The notes under the pieces were generated by a model that worked only from the letters and a program-made list of their open reading frames with translations, was not told the DNA's origin and did not search any database. From NCBI RefSeq assembly GCF_019343455.1, contig NZ_CP049362.1:930001-994000 (forward strand): a DNA stretch of 64,000 bases, read 5' to 3'. This document shows, one piece after another, positions 42,363-52,402 of the stretch. The stretch's first letter is position 1, and each line of letters starts with the position of its first letter. The stretch is from Alcaligenes ammonioxydans. Its GTDB lineage: Bacteria > Pseudomonadota > Gammaproteobacteria > Burkholderiales > Burkholderiaceae_B. The position numbers were made by a program, and so were the translations under genes.

Positions 42363-44999
42363 TTAACCAGCCGCCTTCATCTCTTTTTTCCAGCGATACA
42401 GCAGATCCAGGGCATCGCGTGCGCTCAGGTCATCGACATCCAGTTGCTTGAACTGATCGAGCAAGTCCAGTGCTTTTTCTGTAGTCGGGTCAGGCTCGGC
42501 GACCGTGGCTTCCGGAGCGCTGCCCGCATTGAACAAATCCAGTTGTGCACTAGGATCGTTTTGCGCTTCCAGGCGGCTTAGCTCGCGGCTGGCCTGGCGT
42601 ATAACTGCAGAGGGAATGCCAGCACGCTGTGCAACCTGAATCCCGTAGCTGCGGCTGGCCGGTCCTTCCTGGACCTCATGCAAGAACACGATGCCGGAAG
42701 CGGATTCCGCGGCGGCCAAGTGCACGTTGGCAGCGGCAGGCAGCTCGTTGGGCAGGCGGGTAATCTCGAAATAGTGCGTGGCAAACAGGGTCAGCGCCTG
42801 GTTGTGGCTGAGCAGGCGATGTGCGATGGACCAAGCCAGGGCTAGTCCGTCATAGGTGGAAGTGCCTCGACCAATTTCATCCATCAGCACCAGGCTGTGG
42901 GGGGTGGCGCCAGCCAGAATCGCGGCCGCTTCCGTCATCTCCATCATGAAGGTGGAACGGCCGCCGGCCAGATCGTCGGCGGCACCGATACGGGTGAAGA
43001 TGCGGTCTATCTGGCCGATACGGGCCCGGCTTGCCGGGACAAAGCTGCCGATGCGGGCCAGCAGGGCAATCAGGGCAACCTGACGCATATAGGTGGACTT
43101 GCCCCCCATGTTCGGGCCGGTAATCAAAAGCATGCGGCGTTGCGCATGCATTTCGCAATGGTTGGGCGTGAAGCGTTCGATGCTGTGCTCCACCACAGGG
43201 TGACGGCCTGCTTCAATCCAGATGCCAGCCTGCTCGGTCAGCTCGGGAGCGACCCAATTATTGTCCAGTGCGTGCAAGGCCAGGGAGGACAGGGTATCCA
43301 GTTCGGCCAGGGCGCTGGAGCACAAGGCCAAGGGGCCTGCGTAGCTTTGCAGCTTGTCCAGCAACGCATCGAACAGGAACTTCTCGCGGCTCAGGCTGCG
43401 GTCCTTGGCCGACAGGACCTTGTCTTCCCATTCTTTCAGCTCGGGCGTGATGAAACGCTCGGCATTTTTCAGAGTCTGGCGGCGCCGGTAATCATCGGGA
43501 ACCTTATCGGCCTGACCGCGGCTGACCTCGATAAAGAAGCCATGTACGCGGTTGTACTCAACACGCAGCGTGGCAATCCCGGTACGCTCGCGTTCGCGGG
43601 CCTCGATTTTCAAGAGGACATCACCGCTGTCGCTGGCCAGGCTGCGCAGTTCGTCCAGGTCAGGATCATAGCCATCCGCAATGACCCCACCATCGCGTAT
43701 CAGCAAAGCGGGCTCGGCGGCGATAGCGGCCTGCAGCAGACGGGCCAGTTCCGGGTCCAGGGCCAGGCTGAGCAAATGTCGATGCAAGTGCTCGGACTGG
43801 GCAAAATTGTGTTCCAGCTCCTGACGCAGCTCGGGCAGCGTGGCCAGTGCATCCCGCAGGCTGGCCAGTTCTCGGGGACGTACGCTACGTAGCGATATAC
43901 GGGTCGCAATCCGCTCAAGGTCAGGGAAGCGACGCAGTGCCTGGCGCAAGGCGCCCAAGGGGTCGCCCGCATTCAGACTGGCGCTTTGCTGGGTCTGGAA
44001 AAATAGGGACACCACGTCCTGGCGTTGTTGAACCGTCTGGTTCAAACGCAAGGGGTGATGCAGCCAACGGCGCAGCAAGCGACTGCCCATGGGAGTCTGA
44101 CAATGATCCAGCGTCGAGAAGAGAGTGGGGCTGGTTTCGCCGCTGATGGTTTCGGTGATTTCCAGATTTTTGCGGGTGATCGCGTCCAGTACCAGAAAGT
44201 CCGAGCTGTGCTGCACGCGGATAGCCGTGATATGCACCAGGGACTGGGATTGTGTGCTGCCGACATAGCGTAGCAATGCACCGGCGGCAGCTGTCGCCGC
44301 AGGCAGATCGTCCAGGCCAAAACTGGCCAGAGAGTCCAGATCAAAATGATCGAGCAAGGTCTCGCGCGAGCCGTCGGCGGCAAAATGCCAGTCGGGCAAA
44401 GTATGGCAACTGGCCTGGGGAAGTTCGGGAGCAGGACGCTGGGACTCGGGATAGACCAGCTCAACGGGGCCGATACGGTTGAGCTCGGTGTCCAGCATAT
44501 CGGGCTCACACTGGCTGACCAGAAATTCGCCGCTGGCCAGATTCATCCAGGCCAGCCCCACCATTTCCTGACGTTGCACCTTCATGCGAGTGCAAGCGGC
44601 GATCAGGCGGTCTGCCTTGGGGGGCAGCAAGGCATCGTCCGTCAGTGTTCCGGGCGTGACAACACGCATGATCTTGCGCTCGACGGGGCCTTTGCTGGTG
44701 GCCGGATCGCCTACTTGCTCACAAATCGCGACCGACTCACCCAATGCCACCAAACGCGCCAGATAACCTTCCATGGCGTGAAAAGGCACGCCAGCCATGG
44801 GAATCGGTTCGCCGTTGGAGGAACCCCGCTTGGTCAGCGTCAGATTCAGCAAACGCGCGCCGCGCTCGGCATCGGCGTAGAACATCTCATAGAAGTCTCC
44901 CATCCGGTAGAACAACAGATGTGAACCAGCCTCCGCTTTGAGCTGAAGGTATTGGCGCATCATGGGCGTGTGGGCGGACAGATCGGCAGCAGAAGTCAT
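42363..44999 (-). CDS. mutS: DNA mismatch repair protein MutS
   Basis: 878-residue mismatch-recognition ATPase. The mismatch-reading Phe-X-Glu is F36-Y-E38 in GDFYEMF, the same numbering as E. coli. Connector, lever and clamp domains follow, then the ATPase with Walker [14 protein letters not shown] (about residue 630), Walker [17 protein letters not shown] and FATHYFEIT. The C-terminal tail ends in the tetramerisation-type segment [17 protein letters not shown]. It is a single gene with its own terminator. No strong Shine-Dalgarno is visible at this ATG, but the N-terminus fits the family. Confidence 0.97.
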   Translation of the reverse strand: MTSAADLSAHTPMMRQYLQLKAEAGSHLLFYRMGDFYEMFYADAERGARLLNLTLTKRGSSNGEPIPMAGVPFHAMEGYLARLVALGESVAICEQVGDPATSKGPVERKIMRVVTPGTLTDDALLPPKADRLIAACTRMKVQRQEMVGLAWMNLASGEFLVSQCEPDMLDTELNRIGPVELVYPESQRPAPELPQASCHTLPDWHFAADGSRETLLDHFDLDSLASFGLDDLPAATAAAGALLRYVGSTQSQSLVHITAIRVQHSSDFLVLDAITRKNLEITETISGETSPTLFSTLDHCQTPMGSRLLRRWLHHPLRLNQTVQQRQDVVSLFFQTQQSASLNAGDPLGALRQALRRFPDLERIATRISLRSVRPRELASLRDALATLPELRQELEHNFAQSEHLHRHLLSLALDPELARLLQAAIAAEPALLIRDGGVIADGYDPDLDELRSLASDSGDVLLKIEARERERTGIATLRVEYNRVHGFFIEVSRGQADKVPDDYRRRQTLKNAERFITPELKEWEDKVLSAKDRSLSREKFLFDALLDKLQSYAGPLALCSSALAELDTLSSLALHALDNNWVAPELTEQAGIWIEAGRHPVVEHSIERFTPNHCEMHAQRRMLLITGPNMGGKSTYMRQVALIALLARIGSFVPASRARIGQIDRIFTRIGAADDLAGGRSTFMMEMTEAAAILAGATPHSLVLMDEIGRGTSTYDGLALAWSIAHRLLSHNQALTLFATHYFEITRLPNELPAAANVHLAAAESASGIVFLHEVQEGPASRSYGIQVAQRAGIPSAVIRQASRELSRLEAQNDPSAQLDLFNAGSAPEATVAEPDPTTEKALDLLDQFKQLDVDDLSARDALDLLYRWKKEMKAAG

Positions 45000-45152
45000 A
45001 GCGCAGTACAGGTCAGGGAATTCAACAACAAGGCCGCCCAGAAGGCGGCTGAGTGGATATTGTAGCGAGGGCGGTCAAGAGGGGGGGAGGGGGCGTGCTG
45101 AATTAGTCCCGCGTACTGACACCTACGCTTGCCAATGGTTCGAAAACGGTAA

Positions 45153-45171
45153 TAGAATTCATTCTCATTCA
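45153..45171. promoter_or_regulatory. Possible Fur box upstream of the iron-type sigma factor
   Basis: The minus strand reads AATGAGAATGAATTCTA, with GAGAAT and ATTCTA as near-palindromic halves, resembling the GAATGAGAATGATT-type Fur sites of iron genes. It lies about 80 bases before the sigma factor ATG. Confidence 0.45.
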
Positions 45172-45251
45172 AAATAATAGTCTCCATTTCTGCAGTCAGT
45201 GACCGGTCTGTTTGTGTTCGTTGCGTGCTGGGGGATGGTTTTCAACGTTCG

Positions 45252-45722
45252 ATGGACGCACGGCATTATTCCGAGTTGGTCAATTTCTTTGCCCGCTTTC
45301 TCAATGACCGGGAGGCGGCACGAGAGGTGGTGCAGGAAAGCTATGCCCGTGTGTTTGCCGGGGTGTCGCCAGCGCGCCCAGCCCGCAATTTGCGTGCTTT
45401 GCTGTTTCGTGCTGGCAAGAATATTGTGATTGATGGCGCCAGGCGTCGGCAGGCGGAACAGGTCATGCTCGATACCTTGACCATGATGACGGCCAGGGAG
45501 GCTCCCAGCACGGAGTATCTGGTGCAGGTGCGCCAGCAGCTCCAGGCCCTATTGTCTCGATTGGGGGTCATGCCCCGCAAACGGCGCGAGGTATTCGTTC
45601 TGGTGCGCATTTATGGTTTTAGCCATCAGGAGGCGGCCAGCCATTTGGGCCTGTCTTTGGCGTCAATTGAAAAACATGTGGTACGGGCGGTGATGGACTG
45701 TCTGGACCTGGCCAACGCGTAG
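45252..45722 (+). CDS. FecI-type ECF sigma factor
   Basis: 156-residue sigma factor with both region 2 (about 5-65: FFARFLNDREAAREVVQESYARVFAG, LRALLFRAGKNIVIDGARRR) and region 4 (about 100-150: RVMPRK-type linker, FVLVRIYGFSHQEAASHLGLSLASIEKHVVRAV). It is the full-length counterpart of the miniature protein at 33.5 kb. The FecR and TonB receptor genes follow, the usual order of iron-starvation cell-surface signalling. The ATG at 45252 is used; a GTG at 45225 is possible, and neither has a strong Shine-Dalgarno. Confidence 0.88.
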   Translation: MDARHYSELVNFFARFLNDREAAREVVQESYARVFAGVSPARPARNLRALLFRAGKNIVIDGARRRQAEQVMLDTLTMMTAREAPSTEYLVQVRQQLQALLSRLGVMPRKRREVFVLVRIYGFSHQEAASHLGLSLASIEKHVVRAVMDCLDLANA

Positions 45723-45734
45723 TGAGATTTTTTC

Positions 45735-46712
45735 ATGGCGGCACCGGATCGAATTGCGCGAGCGCGCCTGGAGCAAGCCCTGCTATTGCTGGCTCGCCAG
45801 CACGGGGGTGATGAGGCCACGGCGCACGCGGCCAAGACGCAGTTTGAGCGGTGGCGTACGCTCAGTGCCGATCATGCAGCCGCTGCAGAGCTGGCGCTGC
45901 GAGCGTGGGAGAGCACGCAGGGCCAGGGCCTGCAAGACCGCGTGGCCCTGCCCGGCCCATACCGGGAGAGCAAGCCTGCACGGCGGCGGGTATTGGCCAT
46001 GCTAGGCGTGCTCGGCATTGGCCTGGCGGCAGGTACAGGAGCCCAGTGGTATTGGCAGCAGGCGTTGCAAGTATTGGCGTTGCAGACCGGCCATGGCGAG
46101 CAGCGTGAATACGATCTGCATGATGGCTCCCGCCTGTCTCTGGCTCCCCACACCCGACTGGAAGTGCGCATGATGCGTACAGTACGCCAAGTGCAGTTAA
46201 TGGAAGGGATGATGTATGTGTCGGTGAGTAAAGACCCCACACGCCCCTTTTGGGTAGAGACCCCTCAAGGGCGGGTACGCGTCGTGGGCACGGCGTTTTC
46301 TGTCCGGGTCAGTCCTCATGCGTTGCAGGTGGCCGTGGCACGCGGGCAGGTGACGTTTTTCCCCCATCGTGAGCGTGACCAACGAATCGATCTGCAGGCT
46401 GGCCAGGCCTTGCGTCTGGATGCTGATACACCCGCGACAAGAGTGGCAGTCAATCCGGAGCAGGTTGGCGCCTGGCGTCTGGGCTGGCTGGTTTTTGATC
46501 AGACCCCACTGGACAAGGTGGCTGCTCAGTGGAACGACTATTTGTCCCCGGCGCTCAATCTGGCTGATGATCCGCGCCTGCATGAACTGCGGGTGACTGG
46601 CAGTTTCCGTTTGCGCGATCCGCGGGCTTTTCTGGACAGTTTGCCGGGAATATTGCCGGTGCAGGTCCAGCGTGATGCAAAAGGGGCTTGGCAGGTGTCC
46701 CTGAAAAAATAA
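45735..46712 (+). CDS. FecR-family anti-sigma factor/signal transducer
   Basis: 325-residue inner-membrane protein. Cytoplasmic DUF4880 domain (about 10-62), one membrane helix (about 85-107, VLAMLGVLGIGLAAGTGAQW), periplasmic FecR domain (about 115-215, with TPQGRVRVVGTAFSVRV), and a C-terminal secretin/TonB-like short N-terminal fold (DKVAAQWNDYLSPALNL). It passes the signal from the ligand-loaded receptor to the sigma factor encoded 12 bases upstream. The TonB receptor gene follows after 62 bases. Confidence 0.92.
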   Translation: MAAPDRIARARLEQALLLLARQHGGDEATAHAAKTQFERWRTLSADHAAAAELALRAWESTQGQGLQDRVALPGPYRESKPARRRVLAMLGVLGIGLAAGTGAQWYWQQALQVLALQTGHGEQREYDLHDGSRLSLAPHTRLEVRMMRTVRQVQLMEGMMYVSVSKDPTRPFWVETPQGRVRVVGTAFSVRVSPHALQVAVARGQVTFFPHRERDQRIDLQAGQALRLDADTPATRVAVNPEQVGAWRLGWLVFDQTPLDKVAAQWNDYLSPALNLADDPRLHELRVTGSFRLRDPRAFLDSLPGILPVQVQRDAKGAWQVSLKK

Positions 46713-46774
46713 TTGTCCGGTAAAGAGGCTCTCGCTCGTCTACACATGCAAAGCCTCTACAAGGACCTCTTGCC

Positions 46775-49258
46775 ATGAAATCCCTTTTACGCCGTTGCGG
46801 CGACTGTGTTCGTTCTGTTTATGTGGCCGCTGGCCTGGCCGGGATGGCCTTAAGTGCTCCGGGGACCCCCGTGTGGGCGCAGGCTCGCGGGGCGGCGGCC
46901 ATCATGCTGGACAGTCGTACACTAGCCGTGCCTGCCCAGCCCTTGAGCGCCACCATCAATACCCTGGCGCATCAGTGGGACGTGGCGATTTTATTGGATG
47001 CCACGTTGGCTGCCGGGCGGGCGGCGCCTGCCTTGCAAGGCAGGGTCTCCTTGAATGAAGCACTGGAGCAAGCGCTGGCAGGCACTGGCCTGCTAGCATC
47101 GCCCAGTGGCTCGGCTGTAATTATCAGTGCCACGCCTTTGCCACCGACCACCAGCAACAGTGAACAGGCCCAGGAGCTGGCCGCTATTCGGGTACAGGGC
47201 AAACGATTGGCGCCCGGGGTCACTGAAGGTTCTGAATCTTACCTGGCCGATTCCAATAGCACGTCTACCCGCCTGAACCTGTCTTTGCGCGAAACTCCAC
47301 AGTCCGTCAGTGTGATGACTCGACAGCGCATGGATGATCAAGGGCTTACCCAGTTGGCTGATGTGGCCGCCCAGACCCCGGGGCTGGTTTATGTCGCAGG
47401 CGGTAACTCTGGCTCGGACAGCAGCATGATTTACGCGCGTGGCTTTGTGGTTGAGAACTACATGGTCGATGGCATGGGCCAGACCTACAGTGGCTATCGT
47501 TCGCTGTTTCAAAGCAATGACATGGTGCTCTATGACCGGGTCGAAGTTCTGCGCGGGGCCAGTGGCTTGATGAATGGTGTGGGTGAGCCGGGCGCTACCC
47601 TGAACATGATGCGCAAGCGTCCGACGCAGGATTTTCAGTTCAGGGCCAAACTGGAAGGGGGGGCCTGGGATTACTACCGGGGCGAAGCGGATCTGTCCAC
47701 TCCCTTAAATGAGTCCGGCAGCATGCGTTTGCGTACCGTGGCTGCCTGGCAGGATAACCATTCCTTTATTGATCGTCTGCACGAAAAAAAGCAGATCTTT
47801 TACGGTATTTTTGAGGCGGATCTGACGCCATCGACCTTGTTCAGTCTGGGATACACCTTTCAGAAGCACAAGAGTACGAATCATGCCGGACGAGGCCTGC
47901 CTCTTTTCTATTCTGATGGAGGTCTGATCGACTGGGACCGTTCTACATCCGGCGCAGCCAGATGGGCTTATTCGTCGCGTCGCAATCAACGCTTGTTTGC
48001 TTCCTTGGAGCATCGTTTTGATAATGACTGGACCTTAAAAGGCGTCCTGGATCGCTCCGAGACGCGCTACGACGAGGTAGTGGGCTATGCCTCGCAGGGC
48101 TTTCCAGATCGTTATACGGGAGCGGGTGTTGGCTTGTGGGCGGGGCGCTGGTCGGGTGAACCCGTGCAGACCAGTCTGGATATCAGTGCCAGCGGGCCGT
48201 TCCAATTGCTCGGGCGCGAGCATGAGGCCGTGGTCGGGCTGACCAGCTCACGTACCCGGGATCTGGCGCCAAGCTATACCCTGTGGTGGCACAGGGACTG
48301 GAATGCCAGCGTTCAGGATATTTTTAACTGGGACGGTCGCTTCCCCTCGGAACCCGCCAATCCCGCCACCGGCCAGACGCGTTCGGTGGAAAAGATCAAC
48401 AGCGCTTATGCCACCGTCCGTTTCAAGCCCAGCGACAATCTGGCCGTCTTGCTCGGTGGCCGCATGACCAGTTGGTCGCTCTACAAGAACTCCTTGTCTT
48501 ACGCCAGTGGCAAACGCACCGAGACAGTGCGTACCGCCAACGACCAGTTCACCCCCTACCTTGGGCTGGTCTATGACTTGTCCGATCACTGGTCGGTGTA
48601 TGGCAGCTACACCAATATTTTCAAGCCCCAGGAGTATCGCGACGCGGATGGCAATTATCTGGACCCGCGCACTGGCAACAGCATGGAAGTAGGGCTTAAG
48701 GGAAGTTATCTGGATGAACAACTGAGTCTGGGCCTGGCCTTGTTCCGTACTCGTCAGGAAAACTTTGCCGTGGTGACTCCCGGCGTATATGGGCCCAGTG
48801 GAGATGCCGCCTATGAAGCGGTATCGGGCGCTTTGACCCGGGGGGTGGAGTTGGAGGCCACCGGGCAGCTCAGCCCGCAATGGCAAGCATCGGCCAGTTT
48901 TACCCGTGTTCTTGCTCAGGACCGCGATGGCAAGGCATTGCTAACCGGTGTGCCGCAAAACACCTTCAAGTTGTACACCACGTATCACCTGCCCTCGGTG
49001 GGACAGGGCCTGACGGTAGGGGGCGGACTGCGTTGGCAAAGTGGTGTGTATGAGGAACAGGCAGGTCCCTTGAAGCAACGTCTGGACCTTCCCAGTGTGG
49101 CGGTGTTTGACTTGATGGCCCGCTACACGGTGAACAAGCAGGTCAGCGCCTATCTGAATGTGAACAATGTCTTTGACAAGCATTATCTGACGACCGTCAA
49201 TACCGCTGTTTACGGTTCGCCACGCGCGATTCGGGCCGGTCTGGATCTCCGGTTTTAA
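46775..49258 (+). CDS. TonB-dependent siderophore receptor with signalling (STN) domain
   Basis: 827-residue outer-membrane receptor. Signal peptide to about residue 37, STN signalling domain (about 50-120, VPAQPLSATINTLAHQWDVAIL), plug (about 150-270, ETPQSVSVMTRQRMDDQGLTQL), and a 22-strand barrel ending in the aromatic IRAGLDLRF. The STN domain shows that it is a transducer receptor for the FecI/FecR pair just upstream. The sequence class is FpvA/ferric-siderophore-like; the exact siderophore cannot be told. AAGGA upstream supports the ATG. macA follows after eight bases. Confidence 0.93.
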   Translation: MKSLLRRCGDCVRSVYVAAGLAGMALSAPGTPVWAQARGAAAIMLDSRTLAVPAQPLSATINTLAHQWDVAILLDATLAAGRAAPALQGRVSLNEALEQALAGTGLLASPSGSAVIISATPLPPTTSNSEQAQELAAIRVQGKRLAPGVTEGSESYLADSNSTSTRLNLSLRETPQSVSVMTRQRMDDQGLTQLADVAAQTPGLVYVAGGNSGSDSSMIYARGFVVENYMVDGMGQTYSGYRSLFQSNDMVLYDRVEVLRGASGLMNGVGEPGATLNMMRKRPTQDFQFRAKLEGGAWDYYRGEADLSTPLNESGSMRLRTVAAWQDNHSFIDRLHEKKQIFYGIFEADLTPSTLFSLGYTFQKHKSTNHAGRGLPLFYSDGGLIDWDRSTSGAARWAYSSRRNQRLFASLEHRFDNDWTLKGVLDRSETRYDEVVGYASQGFPDRYTGAGVGLWAGRWSGEPVQTSLDISASGPFQLLGREHEAVVGLTSSRTRDLAPSYTLWWHRDWNASVQDIFNWDGRFPSEPANPATGQTRSVEKINSAYATVRFKPSDNLAVLLGGRMTSWSLYKNSLSYASGKRTETVRTANDQFTPYLGLVYDLSDHWSVYGSYTNIFKPQEYRDADGNYLDPRTGNSMEVGLKGSYLDEQLSLGLALFRTRQENFAVVTPGVYGPSGDAAYEAVSGALTRGVELEATGQLSPQWQASASFTRVLAQDRDGKALLTGVPQNTFKLYTTYHLPSVGQGLTVGGGLRWQSGVYEEQAGPLKQRLDLPSVAVFDLMARYTVNKQVSAYLNVNNVFDKHYLTTVNTAVYGSPRAIRAGLDLRF

Positions 49259-49266
49259 AGGGGACG

Positions 49267-50448
49267 GTGATGAAGTCCAAAGCAGTGAGGCGCCGCTGGG
49301 CGTTTGCCCTGGTTGCGCTGCTGGCGCTCGGTGCGCTGGCAGCGCATGCGGGGCGTTCGTCAGCGCGGTTTGATACGGTGTCTGTGAAACAAGGTGATAT
49401 TCGTGCCACCGTCGCGGCGGTGGGCACCTTAAAGCCCCGTCGCTATGTGGATGTCGGTGCGCAGGTCTCGGGTCAGATTACCGCATTGCCGGTGGCTCCG
49501 GGCGATCAGGTTGAGCAGGGCCAGTTGCTGGTGGAAATTGACCCCAGCGTACAGCAGGCCACAGTCGATGCAGGCCGCGCTTCGTTGGCGGCATTTCGCG
49601 CCCAGTTGGCTGAGCAACAGGCCCAGCTTTTGTTGGCACGCCAGCAGTTGACACGTCAGCGTCAGCTGGAGCGTCAGCAGGCCAGCCGTCAGGAAGATAT
49701 ACAGATTGCTCAGGCGAACCTGGCAAGCGCGCAGGCCCGTGTGGCTCATGTGCGGGCGCAGATGGAGCAGACCCAGGCCACGCTGAAAGCCGACGAGGCG
49801 CGATTGGGCTACACGCGCATTTACGCGCCCATGAGTGGCACCGTGATTGGTGTGCAGGCCCGTGAAGGCCAGACCTTGAACGCCACGTATCAGACTCCCA
49901 CCATCCTACGCATCGCTGATTTGAGCACGATGACAGTCTGGACCAGCGTGTCTGAGGCGGATATACGCCGTATCAAACCTGGTATGGCGGTTACGTTCAC
50001 CACCTTGGGCGAACAGAGTGAGCCCCAGGTGCGCCATTGGCAGGCCACTGTGCGCCAGATCATGCCAGCGCCTGAAGGCAGCACCCAGGAAGAAACGACG
50101 GCGGCCACGCCTGCCGCGACGCAGGCCATCATGTATACAGTGGTGTTTGATGTGGACAATGCGGACGGCGAATTGATGCCACAGATGACGGCGCAGGTGC
50201 TGTTTGAAATTGCTCGTGCCGACCAGGCTTTGCTGGTGCCCGTGGTGGCCTTGCGGCCTGACCTGCAGCGTGGTCCAGACGCCTTTACAGTGCCTGTGCT
50301 GGAGCAGGGCAAGCTGCAGGAAAAGCCGGTCAGCCTGGGGGTGCGCAATCGACATCAGGTGCAGGTTCTGGAGGGGCTGGCCCAAGGTGAGCAGATTGTG
50401 TTGGCCGTGGTCGCGGCCGAGCATGGCTGGCGGTGGTTGCAATGGTAG
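49267..50448 (+). CDS. MacA-like periplasmic adaptor of a tripartite efflux system
   Basis: 393-residue membrane-fusion protein. N-terminal anchor/signal helix (about 8-27), a lipoyl domain split around a coiled coil (AALRAQ-type heptads, LLLARQQLTRQRQLERQQAS, about 105-165), then beta-barrel and membrane-proximal domains (YAPMSGTVIGVQAREGQTLNA). It bridges MacB and an outer-membrane channel. Position behind a siderophore receptor recalls PvdR of the Pseudomonas PvdRT-OpmQ siderophore exporter. It overlaps macB by seven bases. Confidence 0.9.
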   Translation: MMKSKAVRRRWAFALVALLALGALAAHAGRSSARFDTVSVKQGDIRATVAAVGTLKPRRYVDVGAQVSGQITALPVAPGDQVEQGQLLVEIDPSVQQATVDAGRASLAAFRAQLAEQQAQLLLARQQLTRQRQLERQQASRQEDIQIAQANLASAQARVAHVRAQMEQTQATLKADEARLGYTRIYAPMSGTVIGVQAREGQTLNATYQTPTILRIADLSTMTVWTSVSEADIRRIKPGMAVTFTTLGEQSEPQVRHWQATVRQIMPAPEGSTQEETTAATPAATQAIMYTVVFDVDNADGELMPQMTAQVLFEIARADQALLVPVVALRPDLQRGPDAFTVPVLEQGKLQEKPVSLGVRNRHQVQVLEGLAQGEQIVLAVVAAEHGWRWLQW

Positions 50449-52400
50449 AGGCCGCACCTGCCTTGATTGAGTTGTGCGATATCTGCCGTATTTACGGTGG
50501 CCCTCCCAGCGCCAAACCGGCTGTGCAGGTTCTGTTCGATGTCAGCTTTCGCATTGAACCAGGCGACTTTGTGGCGATTGTCGGTGCTTCGGGCTCGGGC
50601 AAGTCGACCCTGATGAATCTGCTTGGTTGCCTGGACAAACCCAGCAGCGGCACGTATCTGTTTGAGGGCCGGAATGTGGCGCAGCTAGGCCCGGACGAAC
50701 TGGCCGCCTTGCGACGGGAAACCTTTGGATTTGTGTTTCAGGGCTATCACCTGATCCCGACCGAAACGGCCAGTGAAAATGTGCAGATGCCCGCAATTTA
50801 TGCGGGTATGGACGAGGCCAGCCGCGCTGAACGTGCCGCGCGTTTGTTGAGCAGTCTGGGCTTGGTGGACAAGCTGGATAACCGGCCTAACCAGTTGTCC
50901 GGCGGTCAGCAGCAGCGCGTCTCCATCGCTCGTGCCCTGATGAATGGCGGCCGGGTCATTCTGGCTGACGAGCCTACGGGTGCGCTGGACTCGGCTAGCG
51001 GTGCGGAGGTAATGGCACTGTTGCGTGAGCTGTCCGATTCCGGGCATACCATCATTCTGATTACGCACGACCAGAAAGTGGCCGCGATGGCGGACCGGGT
51101 CATCGAGATCCGTGATGGTCGTATCCTGTCTGATAGTCGCCCCGATGCAGCGGCCCCCTCGAAGGCCAGGCAGTCTTTAAGGGAGCCGCAACATCGCCGC
51201 TCACCCTGGCTCTCGGAAATCAAGGACGCTGCACGCAGTGCCTTGCGTAGCATGTTCCTTAACCGGCATCGCACTGCTCTGACTTTACTGGGTGTGATTA
51301 TTGGGGTGGCCTCGGTCATTGTCATGCTGGCGGTGGGCGAGGGTGCACGTCAAAGGGTGATGGATCAGATGGGGACGATGGGCACCACCATCATGTACCT
51401 GAGCAGTTCCTCTCCACCCCATGGGCTGCCCAAAGGGCAACTGACGCAGGAGGATCTGGAAGCGATTGGAGAGCTGCCTCTGATACGACGCGTGATGCCG
51501 GTGATCGGGGACCCGATTACCGTGCGGCGTGGCAGTGTGGACCGGCAAGTGTATGTGTTTGCCGCCAATGAAACCATGCCGGCCATTCACCGTTGGGAAC
51601 TGGCCCAGGGCCGTTACTACACCGATGCCGAGGACCGTGATCTGGCGCCTCTGGTGGTGTTGGGGCATCGCGCGGCCCAGCAATTTTTTCCCCATGTCAA
51701 ACACCCTTTAGGTCAGCAGTTGCTGATCGGCAATTCGCCTTTTGAGGTGATCGGTGTGATGCAGGAGCGCGGGGCGGATTCGGGGGCGCAGGACTATGAC
51801 GATATGGTTTTTGTACCTTATCAGGCGGCCCGGGCACGGGTGTATCAGGCCCAGACGCAGCCTGATTATGTGGTGATTGATGCGCAGGACAGTTCCACTG
51901 TTCTGGAAGCGGAACAGAGCATGCGTCAACTGCTGATCCAACGTCATGGCGGGCGAGAAGACTTTTCGATTGGCAATGCAGCTGCGCGGTTGCAGGCCGA
52001 GGCTTCCACGCGGCAGGCCATGAGCATGATGCTGGGTTTGATTGCCGCGGTGTCTTTGTTGGTGGGCGGCATTGGTGTCATGAACGTGATGCTGATGACG
52101 GTGCGTGAGCGTACGCGGGAAATTGGTATACGTATGGCAACGGGTGCGCGACAAAGCGACATCCTGCGCCAGTTCTTGACCGAGGCGGTTCTGTTGACGA
52201 TTACAGGCGGTTGCCTGGGCGTGCTGGCAGGTGCAGTTGTGGGCATTGGCTTGATCGTTGGAGGGGTGGATGTGGTGTTTTCCTTGCGGGCGGCCTTGGG
52301 CGCCTTTGGCTGCGCCGTGGTGACGGGCATGGTGTTTGGTTATATGCCAGCACGCACGGCGGCAGCGCTGGACCCCGTGCAGGCTTTGGCTGGAGAGTAG
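50442..52400 (+). CDS. MacB-like ABC exporter (ATPase fused to permease)
   Basis: 652-residue inner-membrane transporter. ATPase at the N-terminus with Walker A GASGSGKST, signature LSGGQQQR and LADEPTGALD. The permease half has one helix near residue 280, a large periplasmic domain, and three C-terminal helices (MLGLIAAVSLLVGGIGVMNVMLMTV and later). This is the MacB mechanotransmission architecture. The ATG at 50442 overlaps the macA stop; a GTG three codons earlier exists. Export of a siderophore or antibiotic-like compound is inferred from the neighbours. Confidence 0.92.
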   Translation: MVEAAPALIELCDICRIYGGPPSAKPAVQVLFDVSFRIEPGDFVAIVGASGSGKSTLMNLLGCLDKPSSGTYLFEGRNVAQLGPDELAALRRETFGFVFQGYHLIPTETASENVQMPAIYAGMDEASRAERAARLLSSLGLVDKLDNRPNQLSGGQQQRVSIARALMNGGRVILADEPTGALDSASGAEVMALLRELSDSGHTIILITHDQKVAAMADRVIEIRDGRILSDSRPDAAAPSKARQSLREPQHRRSPWLSEIKDAARSALRSMFLNRHRTALTLLGVIIGVASVIVMLAVGEGARQRVMDQMGTMGTTIMYLSSSSPPHGLPKGQLTQEDLEAIGELPLIRRVMPVIGDPITVRRGSVDRQVYVFAANETMPAIHRWELAQGRYYTDAEDRDLAPLVVLGHRAAQQFFPHVKHPLGQQLLIGNSPFEVIGVMQERGADSGAQDYDDMVFVPYQAARARVYQAQTQPDYVVIDAQDSSTVLEAEQSMRQLLIQRHGGREDFSIGNAAARLQAEASTRQAMSMMLGLIAAVSLLVGGIGVMNVMLMTVRERTREIGIRMATGARQSDILRQFLTEAVLLTITGGCLGVLAGAVVGIGLIVGGVDVVFSLRAALGAFGCAVVTGMVFGYMPARTAAALDPVQALAGE

Positions 52401-52402
52401 AC

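Noticed and set aside
52211..52402. Long N-terminal extension of the outer-membrane efflux protein
   Set aside because: It overlaps macB in another frame, and the ATG at 52403 gives a proper lipoprotein signal peptide.
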